The notes under the pieces were generated by a model, which saw nothing but the letters and a program-made list of their open reading frames with translations, was not told where the DNA came from and ran no database searches. The position numbers and the translations under genes are program-made. A DNA stretch of 13,820 bases from JBPBPI01 sp050954885 (GTDB lineage Bacteria; Pseudomonadota; Alphaproteobacteria; Caedimonadales; Caedimonadaceae), in NCBI GenBank assembly GCA_050954885.1, contig JBPBPI010000139.1, positions 1-13,820 on the forward strand, read 5' to 3'. Below, in pieces: positions 1 through 6,823 of the stretch. The stretch's first letter is position 1. Every line of letters begins with the position of its first letter.

Positions 1-95
1 TGTATAATGAGGCAGTACATTTTCTTAAATTTATCCCATATTTTGTAACTCATTTGCTAAAAATATTAAAGACAAAATATTAGGTCAATTAGCTA
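1..95 (-). mobile_element. Degenerate end of an IS630-family element (runs off window)
   Basis: Positions 45-97 match the terminal region of the IS630 copy at 2469-3391 (its positions 3341-3393) with scattered substitutions. The match includes the reverse-complement start codon (gtaactcat at 45-53, reading Met-Ser-Tyr on the minus strand) and the terminal AGCTA followed by TA (91-97). Similarity continues leftward into the first transposase codons, but with indels that destroy the frame. This is therefore the transposase-5' end of a second, decayed copy; the rest lies outside the window. No functional product is expected. Confidence 0.65.
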
Positions 96-121
96 TAGAT
101 GCTTACATGGCAGTATATCTT

Positions 122-145
122 AAAAGCAAATTACCATTTGCTTTT
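122..145. repeat. 10-bp perfect hairpin, possible weak terminator
   Basis: The arms aaaagcaaat (122-131) and atttgctttt (136-145) are exact reverse complements around a 4-nt loop, and a further T follows. The stem has only two G-C pairs, so termination strength is doubtful. The surrounding 98-376 has no convincing gene. A start-less open stretch on the minus strand (103-246) and another (254-406) lack start codons and family signatures. Confidence 0.35.
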
Positions 146-376
146 TCTAGCAGTAACTCATTCAAAGCTTCAATCAAGCCTACCTGAAATAGCCTCAAGG
201 GAGAGAAATCTTCTTTAGACCCTCTATGTCCCCTGAAATAAAATATTCATCAATTAGCAAAAATAAATAATCAATCCGTCCCAGCGAAAGTATTTGAGAT
301 AGACACGCTTATACGTTGCAAAAATTTGCAACACCGCTTCGTCGCAAGTGACACCCACTGAGGTATATTTTTCATC

Positions 377-447
377 TAATGCACTACGCAATCTGCAAAT
401 TTTAGTTCACTTTTAAAAAAATGGAGCTTAAGTTAGTTTAATTATTT
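377..447. repeat. Left arm of 71-bp inverted repeat flanking the acyltransferase gene
   Basis: By eye, 63 of 71 bases match the reverse complement of 2398-2468 with no gaps. The outermost 28 bases (377-404 versus 2441-2468) are identical. The arm begins with TA, as does the other arm. The stop codon of the acyltransferase gene (442-444) lies inside this arm, so the gene fills the element almost completely. This resembles a long terminal inverted repeat with a TA target duplication, but no transposase lies between the arms. Confidence 0.75.
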
Positions 448-2367
448 AAACACAGAATTCCAATCTTCCATAAATTTTTTATTTTTAAGAAGAAGATTTC
501 CTATATAAATTGCTCCCTTTTGAGTTAAATGACGCCCATCATAAGAAATTAAATATCCTTCTGGAGTTGACACAGGACATTTCTTATCGTTACCACAGAC
601 GATTTTATGTAAATCTAAATAATTATTATTTTCAGACAGAATCTGTCTAACAGACTCTATCACTTCATATGTAGGAGAATCTTTTTTCATATTGATAAAT
701 ATATTTTTATCCTGGACTGAAAGAATGTCTTTTATAGAAACAAGATAAAAATTTTTAGTGCTAACTATAAAAAATTTCTTATTTGTGTGTTTTCTTATTT
801 CAAGATCTAATTTTTTTAAGTAACTAGCTGTAAAATGAGTCTACTCCGATGCTACAATAATGAAATCTGCTTGTGATAGATATTTGTTTAAAAAATCATT
901 ACCGATTCGTACAGTATTCTGACATTGAACAATATCTTTTTTACTGATAAAATCATTGATATTAGGTATATCAGGAGTATTAAGGCACACCCATGGAATA
1001 TGATGAGTTGATACATCTATGCCTTTAAGAAGACCAGCTTCTTTAAGAATATTAAAGAAATCTTTAGCGAAACTATCTCCAATTATTAAAAGGCGTCTTT
1101 TTCTATCATTAATTGAGAAATTTTTATTTAGATGAGAAATAAATTCTGAATTTACTACATATTCATACGATGAAGTAAATGGATTAGGTGAAGTTTTGTC
1201 AAATCCTATAACATTGAGTTGCCAGTCCTTAAAACGTCCCCATAACCCATTATTTTTGAATGCATATCCTAAAGGTAAAACAAGAATAACAGCAAAAGTT
1301 GAAAGAAAAATTACTAATTTTTTTAAAGAGACTTTTTTAGCGTTTCTCATTGGTTTTTCAATGAAAAAATATGTAAGAATTGCTAAAATTATTGATAAAA
1401 CAATCAATCCTACTTTTTGATGATCTGATGACATCATGCTTTTTATTCGAGCAAAAGCAAAAATAGGCTGATGCCATAAATAGAGACTGTAAGAAATTAA
1501 ACCAACTGCTACAAATGGCTTACTTCCAAGAATATCAGAAATAAGTTCACCCTTTTTACAAAACCAAATAATCAACATGGTTCCCAAAATCGGTAAAATA
1601 GTAATATAAGAATAAAGCATTTCATCATTAAAAAATATGATAGCATTATAAATTAGAAAAAGACCTATGGCGGGCATAGTATTATCTAAAAAAGGATGGC
1701 TAAGCCTTCCTTTTTCCAATTCTAAATTCGCTAAAATAGAACCAGCAAGTAATTCCCATCCTCTTGTTGGTAGAAGAAAAAAAGTTGCTCCCGGAAAATG
1801 ACTGTTTCCAAAATGTACAAGTTGTAACGATAGTAAAAGAACTAGAGTAAGAACAGGCGTTATATAACTTCTTAAAAACTTCCATAATAATAACAAGGTA
1901 ATTGGAAATATCAGATAAAATTGTTCTTCAACTGATAATGACCATGTATGAAGAAATGGTTTCAGTGCACTTGACTCTGCCCAATAACTCTCTTCTCTCC
2001 AAAACCAAATATTTGAGCTTGAGACAAGAGTTGTTAAAATAGAACCTGTGTATTCTTTTACTGCCTTGGGCAGCATATACATCCAAGAAAACGGGATAGA
2101 GACAAGAATAACAGCAAATAAAGCAGGAAGTATGCGTCTTGCACGTCTTTCATAAAATTTTGCAAAACTAAAATTTCCTTCATTCATGTCACGCAAAATA
2201 ATAGATGTGATCAAATATCCGGAAATGACGAAAAAGACATCAACGCCAATGAATCCTCCTTTTAATAATCTAAAACCACTAAAGACAAATTCTGCGTGAT
2301 ATAAAATAACAGCAATGATAGCAATTGAACGTAAACCATCAATTTCAGGACGATATTTTAACGACAT
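442..2367 (-). pseudogene. O-acyltransferase (acyltransferase-3 + SGNH), interrupted by one amber codon
   Basis: This is an OafA/YrhL-like membrane acyltransferase, a family that acetylates or acylates surface polysaccharide. The N-terminal half has the acyltransferase-3 motifs: RPEIDGLRSIA at about residues 6-16, GVDVFFVISGYLI near 41-53, YERRARRILPA near 72-82, and HTWSLSVEEQFYLIFP near 139-154, with about ten hydrophobic segments. A periplasmic SGNH domain follows, with the GDS nucleophile motif at about 430 and the DGRHL (Asp-His) block at 610-614. A TAG at 841-843 (codon 509) stops the frame, but the same frame then stays open to the TAA at 442-444. The complete length would be 641 residues, normal for this family. 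As it stands the product is 508 residues and lacks the SGNH Asp-His pair. Upstream there is no strong Shine-Dalgarno sequence. The gene is noticeably AT-rich and lies within the 71-bp inverted repeats, suggesting acquisition by transfer. Confidence 0.85.
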
Positions 2368-2397
2368 CTATTAAACTCAAATTATTTTTTATCAGAA

Positions 2398-2468
2398 AAG
2401 TAGTTAAATTAACTTAATCTCCATTTTTTTACAAGCAAATTAAAATTTGCAGATTGCGTAGTGCATTA
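2398..2468. repeat. Right arm of 71-bp inverted repeat
   Basis: Inverted partner of 377-447. The similarity stops exactly at the TA (2467-2468) where the IS630 element begins, so this TA would serve both as the outer flank of the repeat-bounded element and as the IS630 target site. The acyltransferase start codon is only 30 bp inside this arm. Confidence 0.75.
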
Positions 2469-2489
2469 TAGCTGAATGCGTTTATGTTT

Positions 2490-3029
2490 TTACATAATTT
2501 TAAGATTATAATCCAGTTTTTCTAAAAAGTTTAAAGGGTTGGCTCTATCCTTTCTAAGTCTTGTTTTTAAGGTTGCCCATTGAGGCTCTATTTTATTGAG
2601 ATCAGGCGAATAAGGCGGAAGAAAGAGTAAGTACGCTCCCGCTTCTTCAATGAGTTTTTGTGTTTGAGGAGATTTATGAAAAGCCCCGTTGTCTAGAATT
2701 ACCCAATCACCTTTGGTCAGAACAGGCACAAGACAGTGTTGAACCCAGATATTAAAAATGTTTATGTCAGTGTATCCTTTGAACCGAAAGGGAGCCTCAA
2801 GTTTTTTTTGACGATAAGCGGCAATCACCGTGGTACGCGCATGCCTTATTTTACCTGATCTATCGCCATATACTCGTCTGCCTCGAGGGGCGCATCCATA
2901 AAGACGATCTGTCTCTTCATCAACGCCACATTCATCAACCCAAACCCGTTTGTCAGGCGGGATTGAATCAAGACGCGCTAAAAACTCTTGACGTTTGACT
3001 TCATTTCTCTCTGTATAAAGGAACGTCTT
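2490..3029 (-). CDS. IS630 transposase, catalytic DDE frame (OrfB, by -1 frameshift)
   Basis: This frame is open from the A8 run (first shifted codon AAG at 3029-3027) down to the TAA at 2490-2492. It reads KTFLYTERNEVKRQEFLARL, then VWVDECGVDEE, APRGRRVYGDRSGK, WVILDNGAFHKS and PPYSPDLNKIEPQWATLK. These supply the DDE catalytic residues: Asp in VDE, Asp in LDN, Glu in NKIEP. A start further in at a GTG (2828) would miss the first catalytic Asp, so fusion with OrfA by frameshifting is the sensible reading. The combined OrfAB product is about 286 residues. No stop codon or second frameshift is seen, so the element may still be active. Confidence 0.85.
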   Translation of the reverse strand, partial: KTFLYTERNEVKRQEFLARLDSIPPDKRVWVDECGVDEETDRLYGCAPRGRRVYGDRSGKIRHARTTVIAAYRQKKLEAPFRFKGYTDINIFNIWVQHCLVPVLTKGDWVILDNGAFHKSPQTQKLIEEAGAYLLFLPPYSPDLNKIEPQWATLKTRLRKDRANPLNFLEKLDYNLKIM

Positions 3030-3349
3030 TTTTTTCGGGTGATCTTGTATCTTTTTAAAGCACGATAAATACCGCTGGGGCTGACCTTAAACACCTTGGC
3101 TAATTCATAAAGATAATCATCAGGACGATTCTCAACCGCTTGTCGTAGAGCGTCCTCTTCTATTTTCAACGCACGTCTATGACCTGATCTTCGCATCTTT
3201 AACCCGCCTGTTTGGCCTTTAAGACGCTGCCAATTATAAATGGTTTGACGAGGGATGTTAAAAACTTCACCGGCTTGTCTTTGGGAGTGTCCTGCGTCAA
3301 TATACAACAGAACACGTTCCCTTAAATCTATACTATATCCGTAACTCAT
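2978..3349 (-). CDS. IS630 transposase, N-terminal frame (OrfA)
   Basis: The 123-residue product is the DNA-binding part of an IS630 transposase. The segment YSIDLRERVLLYIDAGHSQR followed by PRQTIYNWQRL (about residues 5-43) is a helix-turn-helix. A second helix-turn-helix-like segment runs through YLYELAKVFKVSPSGIYRAL (80-99). The zero-frame terminates soon after an A8 run (minus-strand reading; 3028-3035 on the plus strand). The run sits in the phase CGA AAA AAA AGA, which permits a -1 slip into the frame encoding the catalytic domain. IS630-family elements commonly express their transposase through such a frameshift, so OrfA alone is probably not the active product. Confidence 0.85.
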   Translation of the reverse strand: MSYGYSIDLRERVLLYIDAGHSQRQAGEVFNIPRQTIYNWQRLKGQTGGLKMRRSGHRRALKIEEDALRQAVENRPDDYLYELAKVFKVSPSGIYRALKRYKITRKKRRSFIQREMKSNVKSF

Positions 3350-3393
3350 TCACTCAAAATAGTGAAGACAAAACATTCTGTCAATCAGCTATA

Positions 3394-4107
3394 GAAGATC
3401 ACAAAGTACAAATCTATCATGTTTTTGATTATATCGGTGGGACATCTTTTGGGGGTGTTTTAGGCTTGGGACTGGCTCATGGAAGTTTGGCATCAGAACA
3501 GGTGGCCATGTTTGAAAATAAAAAACAACGCAAAATACTTTTTGATGAAAACATACATCATAGTAAAATTACGGGACTATTTATGGAAAAATTTGTAAAG
3601 AGTGTTTTTGATGATCTAAAAATACCTGTGCTGCTGACAGGATGTTCATCTGAACATATTCCTTATCATTTTCCTTATGAAAAAGCTAAATTATGCAGTG
3701 CTGCTTATTGTCTCACTGTAAATCGGTCCTTTTCAGAAGTTTATACAAATGATCCAAATTGCATAATATTAGACAAGGGCTCTTTTAGAAAAAACCAAGC
3801 AAACCTTGTAAAATCAAAAATGGAACAACAATGGCCCGATGCTGAAGTAAATCTTCTTTCTCTTGGAAATGGTTCTACTTATTGTCCATATAATCGCTTT
3901 TTTGAACAAAATGATAAAAGTATTGAATTAAAACAATTAATGGGGCCAAATTTTATAAGAATTGATTGTGAGACTTCTAAACATAAACTTTCATATCTAA
4001 AACATCAAGCTGAGTCTCAAATGCCTCAGGTTATTCAATATTATCAAGAAAATAACGAAAATTTTCGAAAATCATTGGAACGAAAAAATGAAAAAATAAA
4101 TGAGTAA
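3394..4107 (+). pseudogene. Patatin-like protein, 5' end removed by IS630
   Basis: From the IS edge the frame reads EDHKVQIYHVFDYIGGTSFGG onwards and aligns almost without gaps to residues about 66 onward of the intact neighbour (4215-5174), through to a similar C terminus (TAA at 4105-4107). The nucleophile motif GTSFG is encoded (Ser codon 3445-3447), but the signal peptide and the Asp-Gly oxyanion segment are missing and are not found on the other side of the IS. The first usable start, TTG 3466, lies after the nucleophile, so any product would be inactive as a hydrolase. It diverges from its neighbour (for example LSLGNG for LSLGTG), so the tandem duplication is old. Confidence 0.8.
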
Positions 4108-4214
4108 CTCAAAGATTGAGATTATTTGTTTTTAATAAAAATTAAAGTAGTATCTTTAGAATAATAAAATAGAGGTGGCAGTTGTTATATTTTGTCTTTA
4201 AAAATAAGCCAAAA

Positions 4215-5174
4215 ATGAGGTTTAAAATTTTATTTTTTGGCCTGTTCTGTTTAATTTCTTCCTTGCAAGCCAGCGAAAGAATGATTCCAAAAGAAGATTT
4301 ACCTTTTAAGAAAATAAGAATGGGCCTCTCTATTGATGGTGTTAACGGTAGTGGTACGCTAAATTACCTTCCTGCTTTATTGCTTGAAGAACTGGAAAAG
4401 CATATTTTAGATGATCATAAAGTACAACTTCATCGTGTTTTTGATTACATGGGTGGGACATCTTTTGGTGGTATTTTGAGCTTGGCATTAGCCCATGGAA
4501 TTTTGGCATCAGAACAGGTGGTCATGTTTGAAGACAAGAAACAACGTAAGCTACTTCTTAGTGAGCGCCAAGATCATGATACAGTCATAAAATTTTTTAA
4601 AGAAAAATTTGGTGAAAGTACCTTTGATGATCTGAAAATACCTGTGCTGCTTACGGGATGTTCAACAGATCAGATTCCATATTGTTGTTCCTATGAAAAA
4701 AACATCCCAAAAAATGGTGCTTATCTTTATAACACTGCTTATCATATTTCACGACATAGATCATATGGAGAAGTTTTTAATTCTTACCCAAATTCTATCA
4801 TACCCAATAACCGCCTCTTTAGAAAAAATCAAGCAGACTTCTTAAAAACCAAAATGGAAGAACGATGGCCAAATGCGGAAATAAATATTCTCTCTTTGGG
4901 CACAGGAATCACCTGTCTGGAACCATCTTGGTTTTCACCTGTTAATGCCTCACATTCTGATGTTTTCCTTTCAGAAGACGAAAAAAGTGATGAGTTAGAA
5001 AAAATAATGGGAAAAAATTTTACAAGAATTGATTATGATGTTTTTAAAAATAGACATAGAGATATGTCATATTTAAGAAGTCAGGCTGAATGTCAAATAC
5101 CCAAAGTTGTTAAGTTTTATGAAGATAATCAAGAAAAAATTCGCCATTTTTTGGAAAAAAGCGATAAAAAATAA
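4215..5174 (+). CDS. Exported patatin-like protein with atypical active-site motifs
   Basis: The 319-residue product starts with a clear signal peptide, MRFKILFFGLFCLISSLQA (1-19, cleavage probably before SE). A patatin-like N-terminal core follows: MGLSIDGVNGSG (36-47), LPALLLEELE (52-61) and GGTSFGG with Ser83 in a GxSxG. In ordinary patatins the first motif is DGGGxRG and a later DGG/DGA supplies the catalytic Asp. Here the glycine loop reads DGVNGSG, and the segment before LSLGTG (NSYPNSIIPNNRLFRKN) has no Asp-Gly. Lipase activity is therefore uncertain. ATG 4215 gives the cleanest signal peptide. An in-frame TTG at 4182 has a better-placed GAGGTGG ribosome site and would add 11 residues. 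Patatin-like proteins of intracellular bacteria are often exported phospholipase A effectors, but that role is inference here. Confidence 0.75.
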   Translation: MRFKILFFGLFCLISSLQASERMIPKEDLPFKKIRMGLSIDGVNGSGTLNYLPALLLEELEKHILDDHKVQLHRVFDYMGGTSFGGILSLALAHGILASEQVVMFEDKKQRKLLLSERQDHDTVIKFFKEKFGESTFDDLKIPVLLTGCSTDQIPYCCSYEKNIPKNGAYLYNTAYHISRHRSYGEVFNSYPNSIIPNNRLFRKNQADFLKTKMEERWPNAEINILSLGTGITCLEPSWFSPVNASHSDVFLSEDEKSDELEKIMGKNFTRIDYDVFKNRHRDMSYLRSQAECQIPKVVKFYEDNQEKIRHFLEKSDKK

Positions 5175-5240
5175 TTTTGAAGTTTTGGCGTATTGCCTCT
5201 CGACAAAGATCGAAAAAGATAATATCCTGAAAACTTAAGC

Positions 5241-5268
5241 AAAAAAAAGACCGAAGAAAAAACTTCGG
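5241..5268 (-). terminator. Intrinsic terminator, minus strand
   Basis: Read on the minus strand, CCGAAG-TTTTTT-CTTCGG (5268-5251) is followed by TC and eight T residues (5248-5241). This is a classic stem plus U-tract. On the plus strand the stem is not followed by T residues, so it ends a leftward transcript: the candidate RNA at about 5241-5385 and/or the 5542-5736 gene. Confidence 0.75.
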
Positions 5269-5385
5269 CCGAGTTTAACAGGGAGGCTTCACGTCTGGGA
5301 GACGTAGGATCAAAAACAAAAGCTTCTGACCCTTTCCGAGCCTTGCGCTCGAAACTCGTGGAGAACATATTCTCTATGTCTCAGT
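5241..5385 (-). ncRNA. Candidate structured small RNA
   Basis: On the minus strand the segment folds by eye into a hairpin acata/tatgt (about 5378-5364), then a multibranch closed by CGAGTTT and AAACTCG (5358-5352 with 5276-5270). Inside are CGAGC-GCAAG-GCTCG (5351-5337), a GGGTCA/TGATCC helix, and ACGTCT-CCC-AGACGT (5305-5291). The intrinsic terminator follows at once. No convincing protein frame covers it. I do not recognise the family. It lacks the tmRNA tag, the SRP GGAAGCAGCC loop and RNase P signatures. A weak resemblance of GAAGCCUCCCUGUUAAACU to part of 6S RNA is not enough to name it. It could instead be the structured 3' UTR of the 5542-5736 gene. Confidence 0.4.
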
Positions 5386-5399
5386 TGTACCGCTTATGC

Positions 5400-5428
5400 T
5401 ATGCGAAAAAAAGAGTTTTTTTCGCATA
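5400..5428. repeat. 13-bp perfect inverted repeat, 3-nt loop
   Basis: TATGCG plus seven A, then GAG, then seven T plus CGCATA form a fully paired 13-bp stem. It lies just upstream (minus sense) of the candidate RNA. The T run is inside the stem rather than after it, so it is not an ordinary terminator in either direction. The rest of 5429-5541 is plain AT-rich sequence in which I see nothing. Confidence 0.6.
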
Positions 5429-5541
5429 TACCCATTGCAAAATCTGCATGTTGATTGGATATTTGAACCAAGCATCAGATATATAATATAAATTTAGAAC
5501 ACACGCAGGACTAAAATTGTTTTATAACACTTAAATTTTAT

Positions 5542-5736
5542 TTATTTTTGTGTTTGACTCATACAAATTTGTGTTGATTCTAAATTTTGGGCATAGGGTT
5601 CTGTACCATATTGTACAGGATCGTGCCCGGCCATACTTTCTAATTGAAGAAAAATAATGGCACTAATGACTGACATGGCACTAAATCCAATGGCGGACCA
5701 AAAAAGTTGATACTGTGTTTTTGATGTGAATTTCAT
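5542..5736 (-). CDS. Small single-helix membrane protein, unknown function
   Basis: The 64-residue product has a short basic N terminus (MKFTSKTQYQ), one hydrophobic helix (about residues 11-31, LFWSAIGFSAMSVISAIIFLQ) and a polar C-terminal tail. The ATG at 5736-5734 has an AAGAG ribosome-site-like sequence about 9 nt upstream. I recognise no family. The next gene (5895) diverges from it, and the candidate RNA and terminator lie downstream in the same direction. Small size and lack of homology evidence leave some doubt that it is translated. Confidence 0.55.
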   Translation of the reverse strand: MKFTSKTQYQLFWSAIGFSAMSVISAIIFLQLESMAGHDPVQYGTEPYAQNLESTQICMSQTQK

Positions 5737-5894
5737 TAGACATCTCTTGAAATGTTGTATTCTTACTTTAAGATTACGCTTAAAATATTAAGAGAGTTTT
5801 AAGATTTTTGATTTAATCATAAAATTGATTTGAAAAATAAAACTTCAATACAATTTTAATTAAGATAAGAATTGAACAGGATAATATTTAAAAA

Positions 5895-6734
5895 ATGATA
5901 TCAAGAACAAAACGTATCTCAATTATAAGTATGTTCAAAATTTTATTACTTCAGGGACTTAATGCATCGTGTGTGATTGATCCTTATACTCTTTCTATCA
6001 ATAGTATTGAAAGAAAGTTTTCAATCCCTCATGGATTGCTTTCGGCAATTTCAAAAGTTGAATCCGGTCGGTATCATGAAAAACATAAACGGGTTATTTC
6101 CTCGCCTTGGGTAATTCATGCCGAAGGACGCGGTCACTTTTTTAAAAACAAACATGAAGCCATTAAAGCGGTTCAAAATTTAAAAGATAAAGGGGTGACA
6201 AACATCGATGTTGGTTTGATGCAGGTCAATCTTTTTTATCATGGTAAAGCCTTTGCTACCCTCGAACATGCCTTTGATCCCAAAACCAATATTGAATATG
6301 CCGCGAAATATCTGACATCTTTGAAAAAAGAGCATGCAACTTGGTCTAAAGCGGTCGCGCATTATCATTCAGCGTCCCCTGTACATCATGTGCCCTACCG
6401 ACAAAAGGTGTATAAGATGTGGCAGGCAGAGCAAAAAAATTCTTTTAAATCTTGGGAGGATTTAAGCCAAACGCAATCGGATCAATCTGGGGGAGAAACA
6501 TGGTTTCGGTCACCCAATTTTCGTATTATTCGCCTGCGTCCTGGATCCAGGGTTAACAACATAGCACCTGGTCCCGTGCGTGCGAATCGTATAAATGTGC
6601 AAGGTCAACCGTCTTCATCTTTTAACAAACAAGTAAAACCCTTACGTTTGAAAAAGATTGCCAATTCAAATGTATCTAATGCCAATCAATTGCAAAATCG
6701 CTTTCGTTATATCAAAACGCGCAAACCACAGTAG
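5895..6734 (+). CDS. Exported SLT-type lytic transglycosylase
   Basis: The 279-residue product belongs to the soluble lytic transglycosylase fold, which cleaves murein MurNAc-GlcNAc bonds in the periplasm. It has a basic, hydrophobic N-terminal export segment (about 1-26). Then come SIPHGLLSAISKVESG (43-58) with catalytic Glu56, DVGLMQVN (105-112), a helix with NIEYAAKYL (132-140), and AVAHYHS (153-159) in the place of the family's final AxAxYN/H motif. After about residue 180 the tail is basic and Arg/Asn/Pro-rich, without known domain. The ATG at 5895 lies downstream of an AGGA at moderate distance; ATG 5931 is an alternative that shortens the leader. It ends in TAG, showing that TAG works as a stop in this genome. 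Confidence 0.85.
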   Translation: MISRTKRISIISMFKILLLQGLNASCVIDPYTLSINSIERKFSIPHGLLSAISKVESGRYHEKHKRVISSPWVIHAEGRGHFFKNKHEAIKAVQNLKDKGVTNIDVGLMQVNLFYHGKAFATLEHAFDPKTNIEYAAKYLTSLKKEHATWSKAVAHYHSASPVHHVPYRQKVYKMWQAEQKNSFKSWEDLSQTQSDQSGGETWFRSPNFRIIRLRPGSRVNNIAPGPVRANRINVQGQPSSSFNKQVKPLRLKKIANSNVSNANQLQNRFRYIKTRKPQ

Positions 6735-6758
6735 ACATTCTAAAAATTGATTCTAAGA

Positions 6759-6787
6759 TTGACGAAAATAAATATCATCATTAAAGT
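6759..6787 (+). promoter_or_regulatory. Sigma-70-type promoter for the 6824 gene
   Basis: TTGACG (6759-6764) and TAAAGT (6782-6787) are separated by 17 bp, about 36 bp before the start codon at 6824. The downstream ribosome site is AGGAT at 6811-6815. Match judged by eye only. Confidence 0.45.
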
Positions 6788-6823
6788 TTATCAAAAAATA
6801 AATTCAATTTAGGATAAGTAAAA

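Larger units (their letters stand above)
2469..3391 (-). mobile_element. IS630-family insertion sequence, complete copy (923 bp)
   Basis: The boundaries are set by the inverted ends TAGCTGA (2469-2475) and TCAGCTA (3385-3391), with partial match continuing inward. Each end is flanked by TA (2467-2468 and 3392-3393), the target duplication expected for IS630/Tc1-type elements. It contains one transposase read on the minus strand in two overlapping frames. Its right edge cuts into a patatin-like gene whose 5' part is gone. The left flank is a different sequence, so either a deletion or a recombination occurred next to the element after insertion. Confidence 0.85.

Noticed and set aside
103..246. 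Open stretch on the minus strand (ends ...LLLRYTAM)
   Set aside because: No start codon and bounded by stops. The plus strand is equally open over part of it, so there is no clear coding signal; at most a gene remnant.
254..406. A 50-codon open stretch on the minus strand crossing the left repeat arm
   Set aside because: No ATG, no ribosome site and no recognisable motif; the frame starts after a stop inside the repeat. Probably chance.
841..843. TAG reassigned to an amino acid in this genome
   Set aside because: The lytic transglycosylase gene (5895-6734) ends naturally with TAG at 6732-6734, so TAG appears to act as a normal stop.
1196..1420. Plus-strand open frame inside the acyltransferase gene
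   Set aside because: Lies opposite well-conserved acyltransferase/SGNH coding sequence and has no family motif or ribosome site.
2441..3399. Idea that the repeat arm and patatin fragment form one reading frame if the IS630 is removed
   Set aside because: The frame matches (one chance in three), but the arm's sequence shows no similarity to the paralogue's N-terminal region.
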